This document shows, in pieces, positions 7,513 to 15,677 of a stretch of 64,000 nt of DNA; position 1 is the first letter of the stretch; each line of letters starts with the position of its first letter. Location: positions 62,001 through 126,000 of the forward strand of contig JAAESI010000216.1 in NCBI GenBank assembly GCA_024229515.1, in the 5' to 3' direction. The notes under the pieces were generated by a model that worked only from the letters and a program-made list of their open reading frames with translations, was not told the DNA's origin and ran no database searches. Position numbers and translations under genes: made by a program. This DNA comes from Pseudomonadota bacterium (GTDB taxonomy: Bacteria; Myxococcota_A; UBA796; UBA9615).

Positions 7513-8222
7513 TCGCGCGCGAGGCGGAAGCCGATCACCCAGCGTCGATCGCCGGCGTGGCGCCCGTCCCGGAAGGCGCCGCGGCCATGCACGATCGGGT
7601 TGCTCCACGAGCCGCCTTTGACGCACCGGCTGAGCTGACCGTCGTCGGGCACCGCGTCCGGGGGGCGGACGAACCATCCCTCGGCGGTCAGCGCCGGCCC
7701 CTCCTCGGTGAACACATCCAACGTCCAGTCGCACACGTTGCCTGCGGTGCCGCGCACGCCGTAGGGGCTCACGTCGACGGGGTGATCGGTGATCGCTGAC
7801 GGCCTCGGGCGCCCCTCCCGGGTGCCGTGCACGGCGGCGAAGGTGGCATCGCCGAACCGCCCCCACGGCCAAGGCCGGCCGTCGACACCGCGGGCCGCCT
7901 TCTCCCACTCCAACTCCCAGGGCAGCCGCCACGCCACCCCGTCGCGTGAGGCGACCCACGCGGCGTAGGTCCGGGCGCCGTTCCAGCTGACCATCCAGGC
8001 GGGCCAGTCCGGCTCCCAGGTGTCGCCCTCGGCGTCGACGCGGAGGCTGAAGCCGGTGTCGGGATCGTGGGTGACGAGCAGGGCGCCGAGCTCGCCGGGG
8101 CGGGCCGAACGCTCGCGGGGGGCGTGCTTCAGGGCCTCATCGACGTCGATGTCGTTGAGGAACGCCAGGTACTCGGCGTGGGTCACCGGGTGCTCCCGGA
8201 TGACGAACGCATCCACTCCCAC
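7506..8222 (-). CDS. Formylglycine-generating-enzyme-like (SUMF1/EgtB/PvdO) domain, C-terminal piece of a split gene
   Basis: The 238 residues form a complete FGE-sulfatase type domain: DAFVIREHPVTHAEYLAFLN, WRLPWELEWEKAARGVDG, GNVCDWTLDVF, CVKGGSWSNP and the ending WVIGFRLARDY. In Myxococcota such domains commonly form the C-terminal half of kinase fusions or stand-alone nonheme iron oxygenase-like proteins. GTG at 8222 is used here, but it overlaps the preceding ORF by 40 bases, and that ORF ends in ADDAWEW exactly where this family continues into DAFVI. One extra G near 8213-8216 would join the two frames. Either a frameshift or a translationally coupled split protein. Confidence 0.75.
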   Translation of the reverse strand: MGVDAFVIREHPVTHAEYLAFLNDIDVDEALKHAPRERSARPGELGALLVTHDPDTGFSLRVDAEGDTWEPDWPAWMVSWNGARTYAAWVASRDGVAWRLPWELEWEKAARGVDGRPWPWGRFGDATFAAVHGTREGRPRPSAITDHPVDVSPYGVRGTAGNVCDWTLDVFTEEGPALTAEGWFVRPPDAVPDDGQLSRCVKGGSWSNPIVHGRGAFRDGRHAGDRRWVIGFRLARDY

Positions 8223-8695
8223 GCGTCGTCCGCGGGTCGCAGCACCCGCTGCTTTTCGACGTACGGAACGGCGACGACGGGGGCCGAGCGGTCCGACTTC
8301 AGGGACAGCTGTCCGGTGTCCGCGAGGTAGTCGGCGTGTGAGCCGTCGTCGTGGGCGCGGAGCAGCGCCTCGAACCGGGCGGCTGCGGCGCGCTCGTCGG
8401 CGGCTTCGGCGGTGGCGTGGCGGTCGCGCCAGTGGGCGGCGAGCAGGGCGTGGGCGGCGGGCAGGTCGGGGTCGTGGGTCAACGCGGAGCGCACCGCCTC
8501 GGTGAAGGCGACCTCCTGCAGCTCTGCTTCGGGATCGGAGCCCCGGAAGCTCGCCTCGAGCCCCAGCATCATGAAGAAGAGGCCGTCGCCGAGCCCGATG
8601 AGGAGGCCTGCGATCCCGCCTACGAGCGGCCAGTAGCGTCGTTCCAGCATGCGCACTGCCCAGGCATCATCCATGCCCGCGACGACGTCGGCCAC
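8183..8695 (-). CDS. Membrane-anchored N-terminal piece of the split SUMF1-type protein
   Basis: The 170-residue ORF has a membrane hairpin (LVGGIAGLLIGLGDGLFFMM) followed by a helical stretch with LPAAHALLAAHWRDRHATAE and DGSHADYLADTGQLSL. I recognise this layout from the region before the SUMF1 domain in myxobacterial kinase-SUMF1 proteins, where a kinase domain precedes the membrane anchor. No kinase domain is present here; a separate kinase is encoded rightward at 9194. The last residues MRSSSGSTR are out-of-frame readthrough after the apparent frameshift. Best read together with 7506-8222 as one broken gene. Confidence 0.65.
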   Translation of the reverse strand: MADVVAGMDDAWAVRMLERRYWPLVGGIAGLLIGLGDGLFFMMLGLEASFRGSDPEAELQEVAFTEAVRSALTHDPDLPAAHALLAAHWRDRHATAEAADERAAAARFEALLRAHDDGSHADYLADTGQLSLKSDRSAPVVAVPYVEKQRVLRPADDAWEWMRSSSGSTR

Positions 8696-8781
8696 TCAGG
8701 CGTGCGGCTGTGCTGCAGCGGCGCCACACGACGTTGTACGGCTGCAACGTCCGACGGGTCGAAAACGCAGGACGTCGTCGT

Positions 8782-8797
8782 TGGCACGGCGGTTGCT
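8782..8797 (+). promoter_or_regulatory. Consensus sigma-54 (-24/-12) promoter
   Basis: TGGCAC, five bases (GGCGG), then TTGCT reproduces the sigma-54 consensus TGGCAC-N5-TTGCW, with the invariant GG and GC ten bases apart. Transcription should start near 8808, followed by a ribosome site AGGAG at 8815-8819 and ATG at 8827. The window also encodes two sigma-54 activators with intact GAFTGA loops (15812-17977 and 30728-32170). Confidence 0.75.
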
Positions 8798-8826
8798 CAA
8801 GGGAAGGGGCACGAAAGGAGCAACTC

Positions 8827-9165
8827 ATGCTCAAGAACTGGAAAGCCCTTCTCCTCGGCCTCGTGATCATCGACTTCGCTTCGCTGACGGTGTGGGCGGC
8901 CATGAACCAGGGAATCGGCGAGACCTTCGCCGTCATCGCCGCGAATCCCTGGATGACGCAGGTCTCGCTGGACCTGTGCGTCGCCGTCGCCTTCGGCCTG
9001 ACCTTCCTGTGGCGGGACGCGCGGAAGAACGACATCAACCCGGTGCCGTACGTGGTGCTGTCGCTGTTCCTCGGCTCGATCGGGTTGCTGAGCTACGGCG
9101 TGCGTCGGCTCTGGGTCTCCAGCGAGGCCCCCGCCCCTGTGGGCGCGACGCCCGTCCGCGCCTGA
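8827..9165 (+). CDS. Small membrane protein, DUF2834-like
   Basis: A 112-residue protein with three hydrophobic segments: ALLLGLVIIDFASLTVWAAM, a middle one ending GLTFLW, and VLSLFLGSIGLLSYGVRRLW at the end. The loop RDARKNDINPVPYVVLSL resembles DUF2834 membrane proteins of unknown function. ATG at 8827 is set by AGGAG eight bases upstream; earlier in-frame ATGs lie upstream of, or within, the promoter. A consensus sigma-54 promoter directly precedes it, so expression is probably under activator control. That is unusual for such a small membrane protein. Confidence 0.75.
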   Translation: MLKNWKALLLGLVIIDFASLTVWAAMNQGIGETFAVIAANPWMTQVSLDLCVAVAFGLTFLWRDARKNDINPVPYVVLSLFLGSIGLLSYGVRRLWVSSEAPAPVGATPVRA

Positions 9166-9193
9166 GGGAGCGCCGGCCCGCTATCCTGGGGAG

Positions 9194-10024
9194 GTGGAAG
9201 AGGACGAATTGAGCGCCACCCAGGTGGAGCTGCGCGGTCTGCTCGAGACCCTGGCCCTCGAGCGGCCCGCCGGACCGGGGGAGACCGTGCTCCCGACCCT
9301 GCCCTCGGCGGACGGAGGCCCGGTTCGCATCAGCGAGATTTCGCTCGGCCCTCGGGACAGCGTCGTGCTCGTCGGCCAGACCCTCGGCGAAGGGGGCATG
9401 GGGATCGTCAGGCTCGGGACTCAGGTGTCCCTGGGCCGCTCGGTGGCGGTCAAGTCCACCCGTCCCGAGCGATCGAACCCCCAGGCGGTCGCCAAGCTGG
9501 TGCAGGAGGCCTGGGTCACCGGCTTTCTCGAGCACCCCAGCATCGTGCCGATCTACGACCTGACGGAGGATCAGAACGGCCGGCCGATGCTGGTCATGCG
9601 TCGGATCGAGGGACTCGAGTGGAGCGAGCTCTTCGGCGACGCCGACGCGATCCGAGAGCGGTTCGGCGCCTCGGATCTGTTGGACTGGAACTTGCGGGTG
9701 CTGATGCAGTTGGCGTCGGCGCTGCATTTCGCCCACGGGCGGCAGATCCTCCACCTCGATCTGGGGCCCGCGAACGTGATGATCGGCCCCTTGGGCGAGG
9801 TCTACCTCGTGGACTGGGGGCTGGCGATGGCGCTGGGCGGCGACAAGCGTCTCCCCCGCGCCGCCGACAACACCGAGATCATCGGCACCCCCTCGTACGT
9901 CGCTCCCGAGATGCTGACTGGAGACGGCACCCAACTGCGCCCGCAGACCGACGTGTACCTGCTCGGTTCGACGCTCTACACCTTGCTGGCGGGGGAGCCC
10001 CCCCACCGAGGCGACACCCCATGA
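9194..10024 (+). CDS. Ser/Thr protein kinase, N-terminal piece of a split gene
   Basis: The 276 residues hold most of a Hanks-type kinase: glycine loop GEGGMG (65-70), VAVK with Lys87, catalytic loop HLDLGPAN with Asp189 and Asn194, metal motif VDWG with Asp207, and APE at 237-239. The HRDxK lysine is replaced by Gly191, which may lower activity. The frame stops within the C-lobe at PPHRGDTP; the rest (MIAALYHAAEGTPEPLP) continues in the next frame. One added C in the run at 9998-10004 would join them. Alternatively TGA overlaps ATG as ATGA with GAGG nine bases upstream, allowing coupling. The start could be GTG 9194 or TTG 9209. Confidence 0.8.
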   Translation: MEEDELSATQVELRGLLETLALERPAGPGETVLPTLPSADGGPVRISEISLGPRDSVVLVGQTLGEGGMGIVRLGTQVSLGRSVAVKSTRPERSNPQAVAKLVQEAWVTGFLEHPSIVPIYDLTEDQNGRPMLVMRRIEGLEWSELFGDADAIRERFGASDLLDWNLRVLMQLASALHFAHGRQILHLDLGPANVMIGPLGEVYLVDWGLAMALGGDKRLPRAADNTEIIGTPSYVAPEMLTGDGTQLRPQTDVYLLGSTLYTLLAGEPPHRGDTP

Positions 10025-11058
10025 TTGCGGCGCTGTACCACGCGGCGGAGGGGACCCCCGAGCCGCTGCCGAGCCACATTCCGCCGGAGCTGGTTCGGAT
10101 CGTCGAGTGCGCGATGTCCAAGGACCCCAGCGAGCGCTTCGCCACCGCCGAGGAGTTTCGTCTCGCGCTGCAGGGCTTCCTCGAGCATCGGAGCGCCCTG
10201 GATCTGGTGCGCGGGGCCGACGAACGGGCCGCGGAGCTGGACGCGCTGCTCGCCGCGGGGGCCAGCGAGGGGGTCGTCGCGGCGGCCTCGGGGGCCCGAT
10301 TCGGCTATAGTCAGGCGTTGGGGATGTGGCCGGAGTGCGCCTCGGCAGCTTTCGGCTTCGACCGCGTTACGGCGGGGTACGCGGTCTGGAGTGCCGAGCA
10401 GGACGAGCTGGCCACGGCCGAGGGATTGGTGAGCCAGCTGAGCAAGCCCGATCCCCGGGTCGACGTGGCGATCGCGGCCGCCCGGGCCCGCCTTCAAGGG
10501 GGCGCCGATCGCCTCGAGCAGCTGGAGCAACTGGGCCGCGACGTCGACGTGCAGACGGGCCAGGGGGTGCGGATGGCCATCATCGGCATCGTGCTCCTCG
10601 GCGCCGGGCTGCTGCCGGTCATCGAGCCGTTCGTCCCGTGGCTCCAGACCTGGTCCGCCCTGATCCTGTTCCCGGTTGCCGCGGTCACGATCCTCGCCGG
10701 GTTGGCGGTCTACGCCCGCGAGACGATTTCGGCCACGCGCATCAACCGCCACGGCATGGCCGTAATGGTCGTCATGATGGCCGCCCAGTTCGCGATCACG
10801 TTCGGCGGATGGCGCGCCGGGCTCAGCATGGCCACGACGATGTCGCTCGTGTTTCCCCTCTGGGGCGTCGTGGCGACCAGCTTCGCGCTGATGATCGATC
10901 GGAAGCTGTGGCCCACGGGGGCAGGCTTTGTCGTAGCGTCGATCGTGGTCATGGTTCGTCCGCAGTGGTGGCTCGTGCTCACGTCGCTGTGCAACCTGCT
11001 CGCCGTGCTGAACTTCGCCTACATCTGGAGGCCGAGCGAGCCTCCCTCCGATGGCTGA
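10021..11058 (+). CDS. Ser/Thr protein kinase, C-lobe end plus six-helix membrane domain (split gene, second piece)
   Basis: The first 60 of 345 residues are the missing kinase C-lobe: HIPPELVRIVECAMSKDPSERF, where the RF corresponds to the conserved arginine of subdomain XI, followed by TAEEFRLALQGFLEHR. A helical region then leads to six membrane segments (for example MAIIGIVLLGAGLLPVI and ILFPVAAVTILAGLAVY). Together with 9194-10024 this gives an ordinary cytoplasmic kinase with a C-terminal membrane domain, as seen in Myxococcota. It shares the ATGA junction with the first piece and overlaps the next membrane gene by eight bases. Confidence 0.7.
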   Translation: MIAALYHAAEGTPEPLPSHIPPELVRIVECAMSKDPSERFATAEEFRLALQGFLEHRSALDLVRGADERAAELDALLAAGASEGVVAAASGARFGYSQALGMWPECASAAFGFDRVTAGYAVWSAEQDELATAEGLVSQLSKPDPRVDVAIAAARARLQGGADRLEQLEQLGRDVDVQTGQGVRMAIIGIVLLGAGLLPVIEPFVPWLQTWSALILFPVAAVTILAGLAVYARETISATRINRHGMAVMVVMMAAQFAITFGGWRAGLSMATTMSLVFPLWGVVATSFALMIDRKLWPTGAGFVVASIVVMVRPQWWLVLTSLCNLLAVLNFAYIWRPSEPPSDG

Positions 11059-11725
11059 CACCTCCGAACCGGCGGTGCGTGCCGCGCTGGCCGCGATGGC
11101 TGTCGACGGCGGCTTGATGGCGGAGTCGCTGGCGTTGCAGCTGGACCCCGTGGCGCGGGCGTTGGCGGAGAACGAGGCGATTCTGATCTGGGGACTGGGG
11201 GCCTTCCAACTCCTCTTCCTCCCGCTGATCCTCCTGATCCCTGTTGCCCGGAGCACGCCCACGGGCGACGCCGTGCTCGGCCTCGCTCCCGAGACCTTTG
11301 CGTCCAAGGCGTGGCCCTGGCTCTGGACGGCCTGCTTCGGCGCCGGCTTCATGGTCCCCCTGCTCGGACTGCAAGTCGCCCCCCTTGCGTGGACCATCGC
11401 CGTCATCGTCGGGCCGCTCTTGATGCTCGGAGTGATCGGCTTCGCGATGGTGAAGCTGGACGACAAGAAGCCGTCCCGAAGGCTGTCGCAGGGGGAGTCG
11501 TTGGCCCTGACGCTGGGCACGTTCTGCTACCTCGCGCTGCTGGAGGGGATGCTGTTCCTGGATCGCCCGGACGAGCAGTTGGACGTGCTCGTGGTGCCCG
11601 CGCTGCTGCTGGCCTACCTGCCGATCCGCCTGATGTTGTTCATGCTTCGGGAAACGAAGCCGTGGGAGTTGGCGACCCTGGCGATGGCGTTCGTGCTGCT
11701 GATGGCGCAGCTGGCGCCCGCCTGA
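11051..11725 (+). CDS. Integral membrane protein of unknown function
   Basis: A 224-residue protein with about six hydrophobic segments, including LIWGLGAFQLLFLPLILLIP, VAPLAWTIAVIVGPLLMLGV and LATLAMAFVLLMAQLAP. A soluble N-terminus of about 40 residues contains three alanine-rich helical turns. Its ATG lies inside the end of the kinase gene (eight-base overlap), so the two are co-translated and probably work together, perhaps as kinase partner or target. No family motif was recognised. Confidence 0.6.
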   Translation: MADTSEPAVRAALAAMAVDGGLMAESLALQLDPVARALAENEAILIWGLGAFQLLFLPLILLIPVARSTPTGDAVLGLAPETFASKAWPWLWTACFGAGFMVPLLGLQVAPLAWTIAVIVGPLLMLGVIGFAMVKLDDKKPSRRLSQGESLALTLGTFCYLALLEGMLFLDRPDEQLDVLVVPALLLAYLPIRLMLFMLRETKPWELATLAMAFVLLMAQLAPA

Positions 11726-11743
11726 TCAGCCGGCGCTCGCCCG

Positions 11744-13105
11744 CTACGGCACGACCTGGAAGTTCGCCAGGTTGTTGCTCTCGTTGGGCTCCTCGATGGT
11801 TCCGGCCACGTCCGCGAGCACGTACGACTGCCAGAAGCCGTCCGGGACGTCCCGAATGGCGATGTCGAGGTAGGCCGTCTCCCCCGGCGGGAGCAGGTCC
11901 ACGTAGGCCTGCTCATCGGGGTACGCGGGGGCCACCGGGGGGAACGCGGGGTCGCTGAAGACGCCCACGTTGAAGGCCGCTGCGGCCTGATCGCCGGTGT
12001 TCGTCACATCGACGATGTAGAGCACCTGCTCCTGCGCTTCCTGCACGAAGGCCTGCAGGTAGGTGACCGCCAGATCCGGCCCGATGGGGCCGCCGCCGCT
12101 GGTCACCTGCACCGGCTCGGGGCCCCAGATGTTGTTGTTCTCGCCCAGGCTGTCCTCCGCGACGGTGTCGAACGAGTCGATCATCAGCCAGGACTGGTAG
12201 TTGCCCGGCGTGGTCTCCAGGGCGAGTTCGATGAACGTGCTCTCGCCCGCCTCCAGCAGCGAGACGAACTCGTAGGCGTCGCCCGTGGCGGGGGGCGGCG
12301 GGGGCGCGGCGGTGCGGTTCAGCCAGACGTCCAGCCAGAAGCCGCTGGCGGGCGAGCCGCCGGAGTTCTTCACCTCGACCGAGTAGGTCACCCCGTCCCC
12401 CGTCGAGACCGGGTTCACGCCGAGGATGCGCACGTCCGCCTCGTCGATCGAGACGCTGCCGTCGAGCACCTCGATGACGGCGGGGGTGCCCACGAACTCG
12501 CCCTGGGCCGAGTCGTAGACAACGCCCACAGTGGCGGTGCCGAGGGTGTTCGAGGCGGTCACGATGCCGTTGGAGTCCACCGTCGCGGCGCCGCCGTTCT
12601 CCGCCGTCCAGCGCACCGTGCCGGTGACGTTGCCGTGGCTGCCGTCGGAGAAGTCCGCCACCGCCTCCAGCTGCACCGTCTCCCCCGAGTGCAGCTGCAC
12701 GGTCGAGGGTTGGATGACGAGGCTGGTGATCTGCGCGTCCGTCACGGTCACGACGACGTCGTTGCTGGGGAAATGCTCCAGCCCGCAGCTGACCCGCGCG
12801 ACTCCCGCCGCCAGCGGTGTTCCGCGGCCTTCCGAGTCCAGCCCGGAGCTGACATCGATCACGTTGGAGTCGGTTGTGTACCACTCGACGGTGTCGGTGA
12901 TGTCCCGGGTCGAGGTGTCGTCGTAGAAGCCCGTGGCGACGAACTGAATCTGCTCCCCCAACGTCACCGTGGGGTTCATCGGGGTCACCCCAATGCCCAC
13001 CAGGGAGGCCTGGAACACCGGCCCGGTAGCGTCATCATCGTCGTCCCAGCCACCGCTGCAGGCGGTGAGCATCAGGACGATCGCGAGGGTCGCGCAACGA
13101 TTCAC
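11744..13105 (-). CDS. Large lipoprotein with Ig-like and CARDB-type domains
   Basis: The 453-residue protein has a lipoprotein signal (IVLMLTAC, cysteine 16) followed at once by GGWDDDDDAT. Two bacterial Ig-like (BIG2) domains follow: PTVTLGEQIQFVATGFYDD...DITDTVEW and TVQLHSGETVQLEAVADFSDG with TAENGGAATVDSNGIVTA. The C-terminal half has two CARDB-like cell-adhesion domains, marked by VTYSVEVKNSGGSPASGFWLD and DVTNTGDQAAAAFNVGVF. Such proteins are surface lipoproteins used in adhesion or scaffolding. It lies on the same strand as the transglutaminase gene but is separated from it by a strong hairpin. Confidence 0.8.
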   Translation of the reverse strand: MNRCATLAIVLMLTACSGGWDDDDDATGPVFQASLVGIGVTPMNPTVTLGEQIQFVATGFYDDTSTRDITDTVEWYTTDSNVIDVSSGLDSEGRGTPLAAGVARVSCGLEHFPSNDVVVTVTDAQITSLVIQPSTVQLHSGETVQLEAVADFSDGSHGNVTGTVRWTAENGGAATVDSNGIVTASNTLGTATVGVVYDSAQGEFVGTPAVIEVLDGSVSIDEADVRILGVNPVSTGDGVTYSVEVKNSGGSPASGFWLDVWLNRTAAPPPPPATGDAYEFVSLLEAGESTFIELALETTPGNYQSWLMIDSFDTVAEDSLGENNNIWGPEPVQVTSGGGPIGPDLAVTYLQAFVQEAQEQVLYIVDVTNTGDQAAAAFNVGVFSDPAFPPVAPAYPDEQAYVDLLPPGETAYLDIAIRDVPDGFWQSYVLADVAGTIEEPNESNNLANFQVVP

Positions 13106-13154
13106 GGCGCCAATCTAGCGATACGGCAGTCGCTTTCCCAGGGCATCAGAACGA

Positions 13155-13191
13155 CGAAGGCGCCGCCGGCAGGTTGCCGACGACGCCTTCG
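13155..13191 (-). terminator. Long stable hairpin downstream of the transglutaminase gene
   Basis: CGAAGGCG (13155-13162) pairs with CGCCTTCG (13184-13191), and an inner stem CGGCA/TGCCG closes a three-base loop. The hairpin lies 19 bases past the stop of the leftward gene at 13210. The leftward transcript after it is only mildly U-rich (TCGTCGTTCTG), so it may be a weak intrinsic terminator or an RNA 3'-end stabiliser. Confidence 0.55.
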
Positions 13192-13209
13192 AGGCTTGTC
13201 TCGTGTCCG

Positions 13210-15555
13210 CTACTCGCGGGTGATGCCGGGCATCATCCCCTCGAGGTCGCCCCACCAGAGGTAGGGGTTCTCGGAGCGGCCCTCGTACACGGAGTTGGCG
13301 TAGGGAATCCACGCGAAGTCGGGGTGGCCGTCCTCCGGGTCGTCCCAGGTGCCCGAGATGATGTCGCCGTTGGGCGAGGCCTCGAGCGTGAAGCGCCAGA
13401 CCTTCCAGAACCCGTTGGGGTTGTTCTGGTCGCTGTCGATGTGGCTCGGGGCGACACCGTCCGTGGTGAAGCGGACCCGCAGGTGACCATCGAACTCACG
13501 CAGCTGCGTGCTCTGCGTGACCGTGATGGAGTCCTTGATGCGGTTGTAGATGCCGAAGCCGATGCCGCGGACGTCCACAATCTCTTCCGTCGTCTGGAAG
13601 GGACCGTTCTGCTCGCGGTACTGGATGATCCGGTTGCCGCGCACCGTGTTGATGCCCCACAGCGTCGACAGCTCTTCGAGGTTCGCCGTGTTGATGTTGA
13701 TGAGCCCCGTGGAGCCATCTTCGGTCGTGCTGGAGGCGGAACTCGTCTCCGTCAGCGTCAGCTCGTACTTCCACGCGGGGAAGTTCCAGACCTGGTCGCC
13801 GGCGGTGGTGTCGAAGACCATGGGGATGCCACGGTCGCCGATGATGGTGCTCAGCAGCTGCAGGGTCGCCTTGGGCGTCAGGTCGCTGATGTCGTCGCCG
13901 TCGTCACCGTTGTAGCGCTGGCCCCAGAAGTTGCTCAGCGTGGAGTAGTGCGACTCGGACAGGAGGCCCTTCTGGTCGGCGGTGCTCAGCTCGACCGAGT
14001 GCTGGTCGGTGCTGCCGAAGTTGACCGTGACGGCCTCCCGCGGCTCGTGCGTCAGGATGGCCGCAGCCGCCCAGCCGTTGCAGTGACCGAACCAACCCGA
14101 GCCGGCGGGGCTCCAGTGGTTGAGCGCCTCCCAGGCGGGACCGAACCAGGGGTTCGTGTTGTGCGTGCGGCCTTCGAGCTGCGCCACGAGGGCGAACTTG
14201 TCCAGGGGGGACATGCGGTTGATCTCGAAGTCGAAGGAGTCGTAGTCGGCGTGCCAGCTGGACTCGGCCGAGACGCGACCGTCGGCGACGACGATGCGGT
14301 TCTGGTCGATGCCGCTGCGGACCGCGTTGTAGAACTCGACGAGGCCGTCGACCAGCTCACGCTGCTTCGTGCGGTACTCCTCGACCTTGGTGGTGTACTC
14401 GGTGCTCTCGGCGCCGGACTCCTTGCGGATGTCACGGAGTTCGTCCCCCAGGTTCTGCAGGTCGGTCGCGATGGGGCGGACGGTCGAGTCGACCATGCCG
14501 GAGATCGTGTTGTTGCTGCCGCTGACGTGGCCGAGCCAGAGCTTGCCGCCCTCCTGGCTCCACCAGTCGCCGGCCCAGGGGCGGTAACCCTCGCGGGCCT
14601 CCTTGGTGCTGCTGCCGACGAGCTCGTTGACGCTGAGCGAGGCGCTCAGGTTGAGCGGCGCGCGGAGCAGGTCGACGAAGTCGAAGTCCTCGGGGTCGTC
14701 GTGGTTGCTGAAGTCGATGCCGCCGGTGAGGTCGTCGACCTCATCGTTGGTCATCAGCCGCGACTCGACCGTCGGGGTGAAGCTGTAGGACGCCCAGGGC
14801 TGGCCGTCTTCCCAGGTCTCGGCGATGAGCGTGTCATCCATCGAGTTGTCGTACATGACGTCGACCGAGGTGCCGGTCGCGTTGGCGAAGCTGACCACCT
14901 GGCCGTCCTCGAGCACCCTGTCACCGTCGACGTCGCCCGAGATGGGGAACGGCGGGATGAAGTGCGGGATGATCGACAGGTTGGCCTGCGACAGCCGGCT
15001 GTAGGCGCGGTTCATGTCACCGTCGTCGACCGTGACGGCCGAGGAGGTGCGGACGCCGCCGACCGTGCTGAACATCACCATGCCGGCGAGGCGCAGACGA
15101 TCCTCACGGATGACCATGTAGATCTTCGGGTCGGCCTCGATGAGCTCGGTGCCGACGTTCAGGGTCGGGTTGAGCGAAGCCTTGATGATGGTCAGGCCGG
15201 ACTCGGTGCCGCCCTTGGTGCTGTACTCGTAGAAGTCCTCGCCCGCCTCCGGGTAGAGGCCCTGGTCGATGACCTGGTAGCGCCAGTAGACCGACTCGGA
15301 CCACTGGTCCGACAGGTCCATCGTGTCGCCGAGCGCGTCGGCGGCGGGGTCGGCGGCGGTGTCACCGCGAGCCGTGCGCATACCGATCTTCTGGTAGCTC
15401 GTCTCGAGGTGGAATTCCTGGTTCTGCACCCACGCGGGGCGGATGGAGTTGCCAGTGAAATCCTCGTCCGTGCAGGCCGAGGCGCCGAGGGCAAGACCGC
15501 TGGCGAGGGCCAGGGTGCTCAGCCGGCGCAGGGTCGCGAAGGGCTTGGTGGTCAT
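13210..15555 (-). CDS. Secreted transglutaminase-elicitor-like lipoprotein with inserted helix-hairpin-helix domain
   Basis: The 781-residue product has a lipoprotein signal ending LALGASAC. A central region matches the transglutaminase elicitor family first known from oomycete GP42: RMSPLDKFALVAQLEGRTHN, NHWSPAGSGWFGHCNGW and THEP, with the probable catalytic cysteine near residue 490. Downstream, at about 613-680, lies a ComEA-like helix-hairpin-helix unit: LININTANLEELSTLWGI, then GPFQTTEEIVDVRGIGFGIY. Family-like sequence resumes after it (PNGFWKVWRFTLEASPNGDI). ATG 15555 is chosen for GAGG six bases upstream; starts at 15567 and 15615 lack this. It probably cross-links or binds envelope or extracellular targets. 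Transcription likely starts at the sigma-54 promoter at 15661-15677. Confidence 0.75.
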   Translation of the reverse strand: MTTKPFATLRRLSTLALASGLALGASACTDEDFTGNSIRPAWVQNQEFHLETSYQKIGMRTARGDTAADPAADALGDTMDLSDQWSESVYWRYQVIDQGLYPEAGEDFYEYSTKGGTESGLTIIKASLNPTLNVGTELIEADPKIYMVIREDRLRLAGMVMFSTVGGVRTSSAVTVDDGDMNRAYSRLSQANLSIIPHFIPPFPISGDVDGDRVLEDGQVVSFANATGTSVDVMYDNSMDDTLIAETWEDGQPWASYSFTPTVESRLMTNDEVDDLTGGIDFSNHDDPEDFDFVDLLRAPLNLSASLSVNELVGSSTKEAREGYRPWAGDWWSQEGGKLWLGHVSGSNNTISGMVDSTVRPIATDLQNLGDELRDIRKESGAESTEYTTKVEEYRTKQRELVDGLVEFYNAVRSGIDQNRIVVADGRVSAESSWHADYDSFDFEINRMSPLDKFALVAQLEGRTHNTNPWFGPAWEALNHWSPAGSGWFGHCNGWAAAAILTHEPREAVTVNFGSTDQHSVELSTADQKGLLSESHYSTLSNFWGQRYNGDDGDDISDLTPKATLQLLSTIIGDRGIPMVFDTTAGDQVWNFPAWKYELTLTETSSASSTTEDGSTGLININTANLEELSTLWGINTVRGNRIIQYREQNGPFQTTEEIVDVRGIGFGIYNRIKDSITVTQSTQLREFDGHLRVRFTTDGVAPSHIDSDQNNPNGFWKVWRFTLEASPNGDIISGTWDDPEDGHPDFAWIPYANSVYEGRSENPYLWWGDLEGMMPGITRE

Positions 15556-15660
15556 CGTGTTCCTCATCTCTCTAGGTGTCAGGGGGTCCTGAATCTGTCT
15601 CTGTCTCGTACTCAAGAAGCGCTGGGTCCCACTAGCGGGGGCGACCCGATGTACCCCAGA

Positions 15661-15677
15661 CGCAAACTGCGTGCCAA
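15661..15677 (-). promoter_or_regulatory. Consensus sigma-54 (-24/-12) promoter for the transglutaminase-like gene
   Basis: On the minus strand the sequence TTGGCACGCAGTTTGCG contains TGGCAC-N5-TTGC with GG and GC exactly ten bases apart. It lies about 106 bases before the ATG at 15555 and about 135 bases after the stop of a sigma-54 activator gene on the same strand. Upstream DNA up to 15811 could hold activator sites, for example the palindrome TGTAGCTACA at 15780-15789. Confidence 0.8.
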
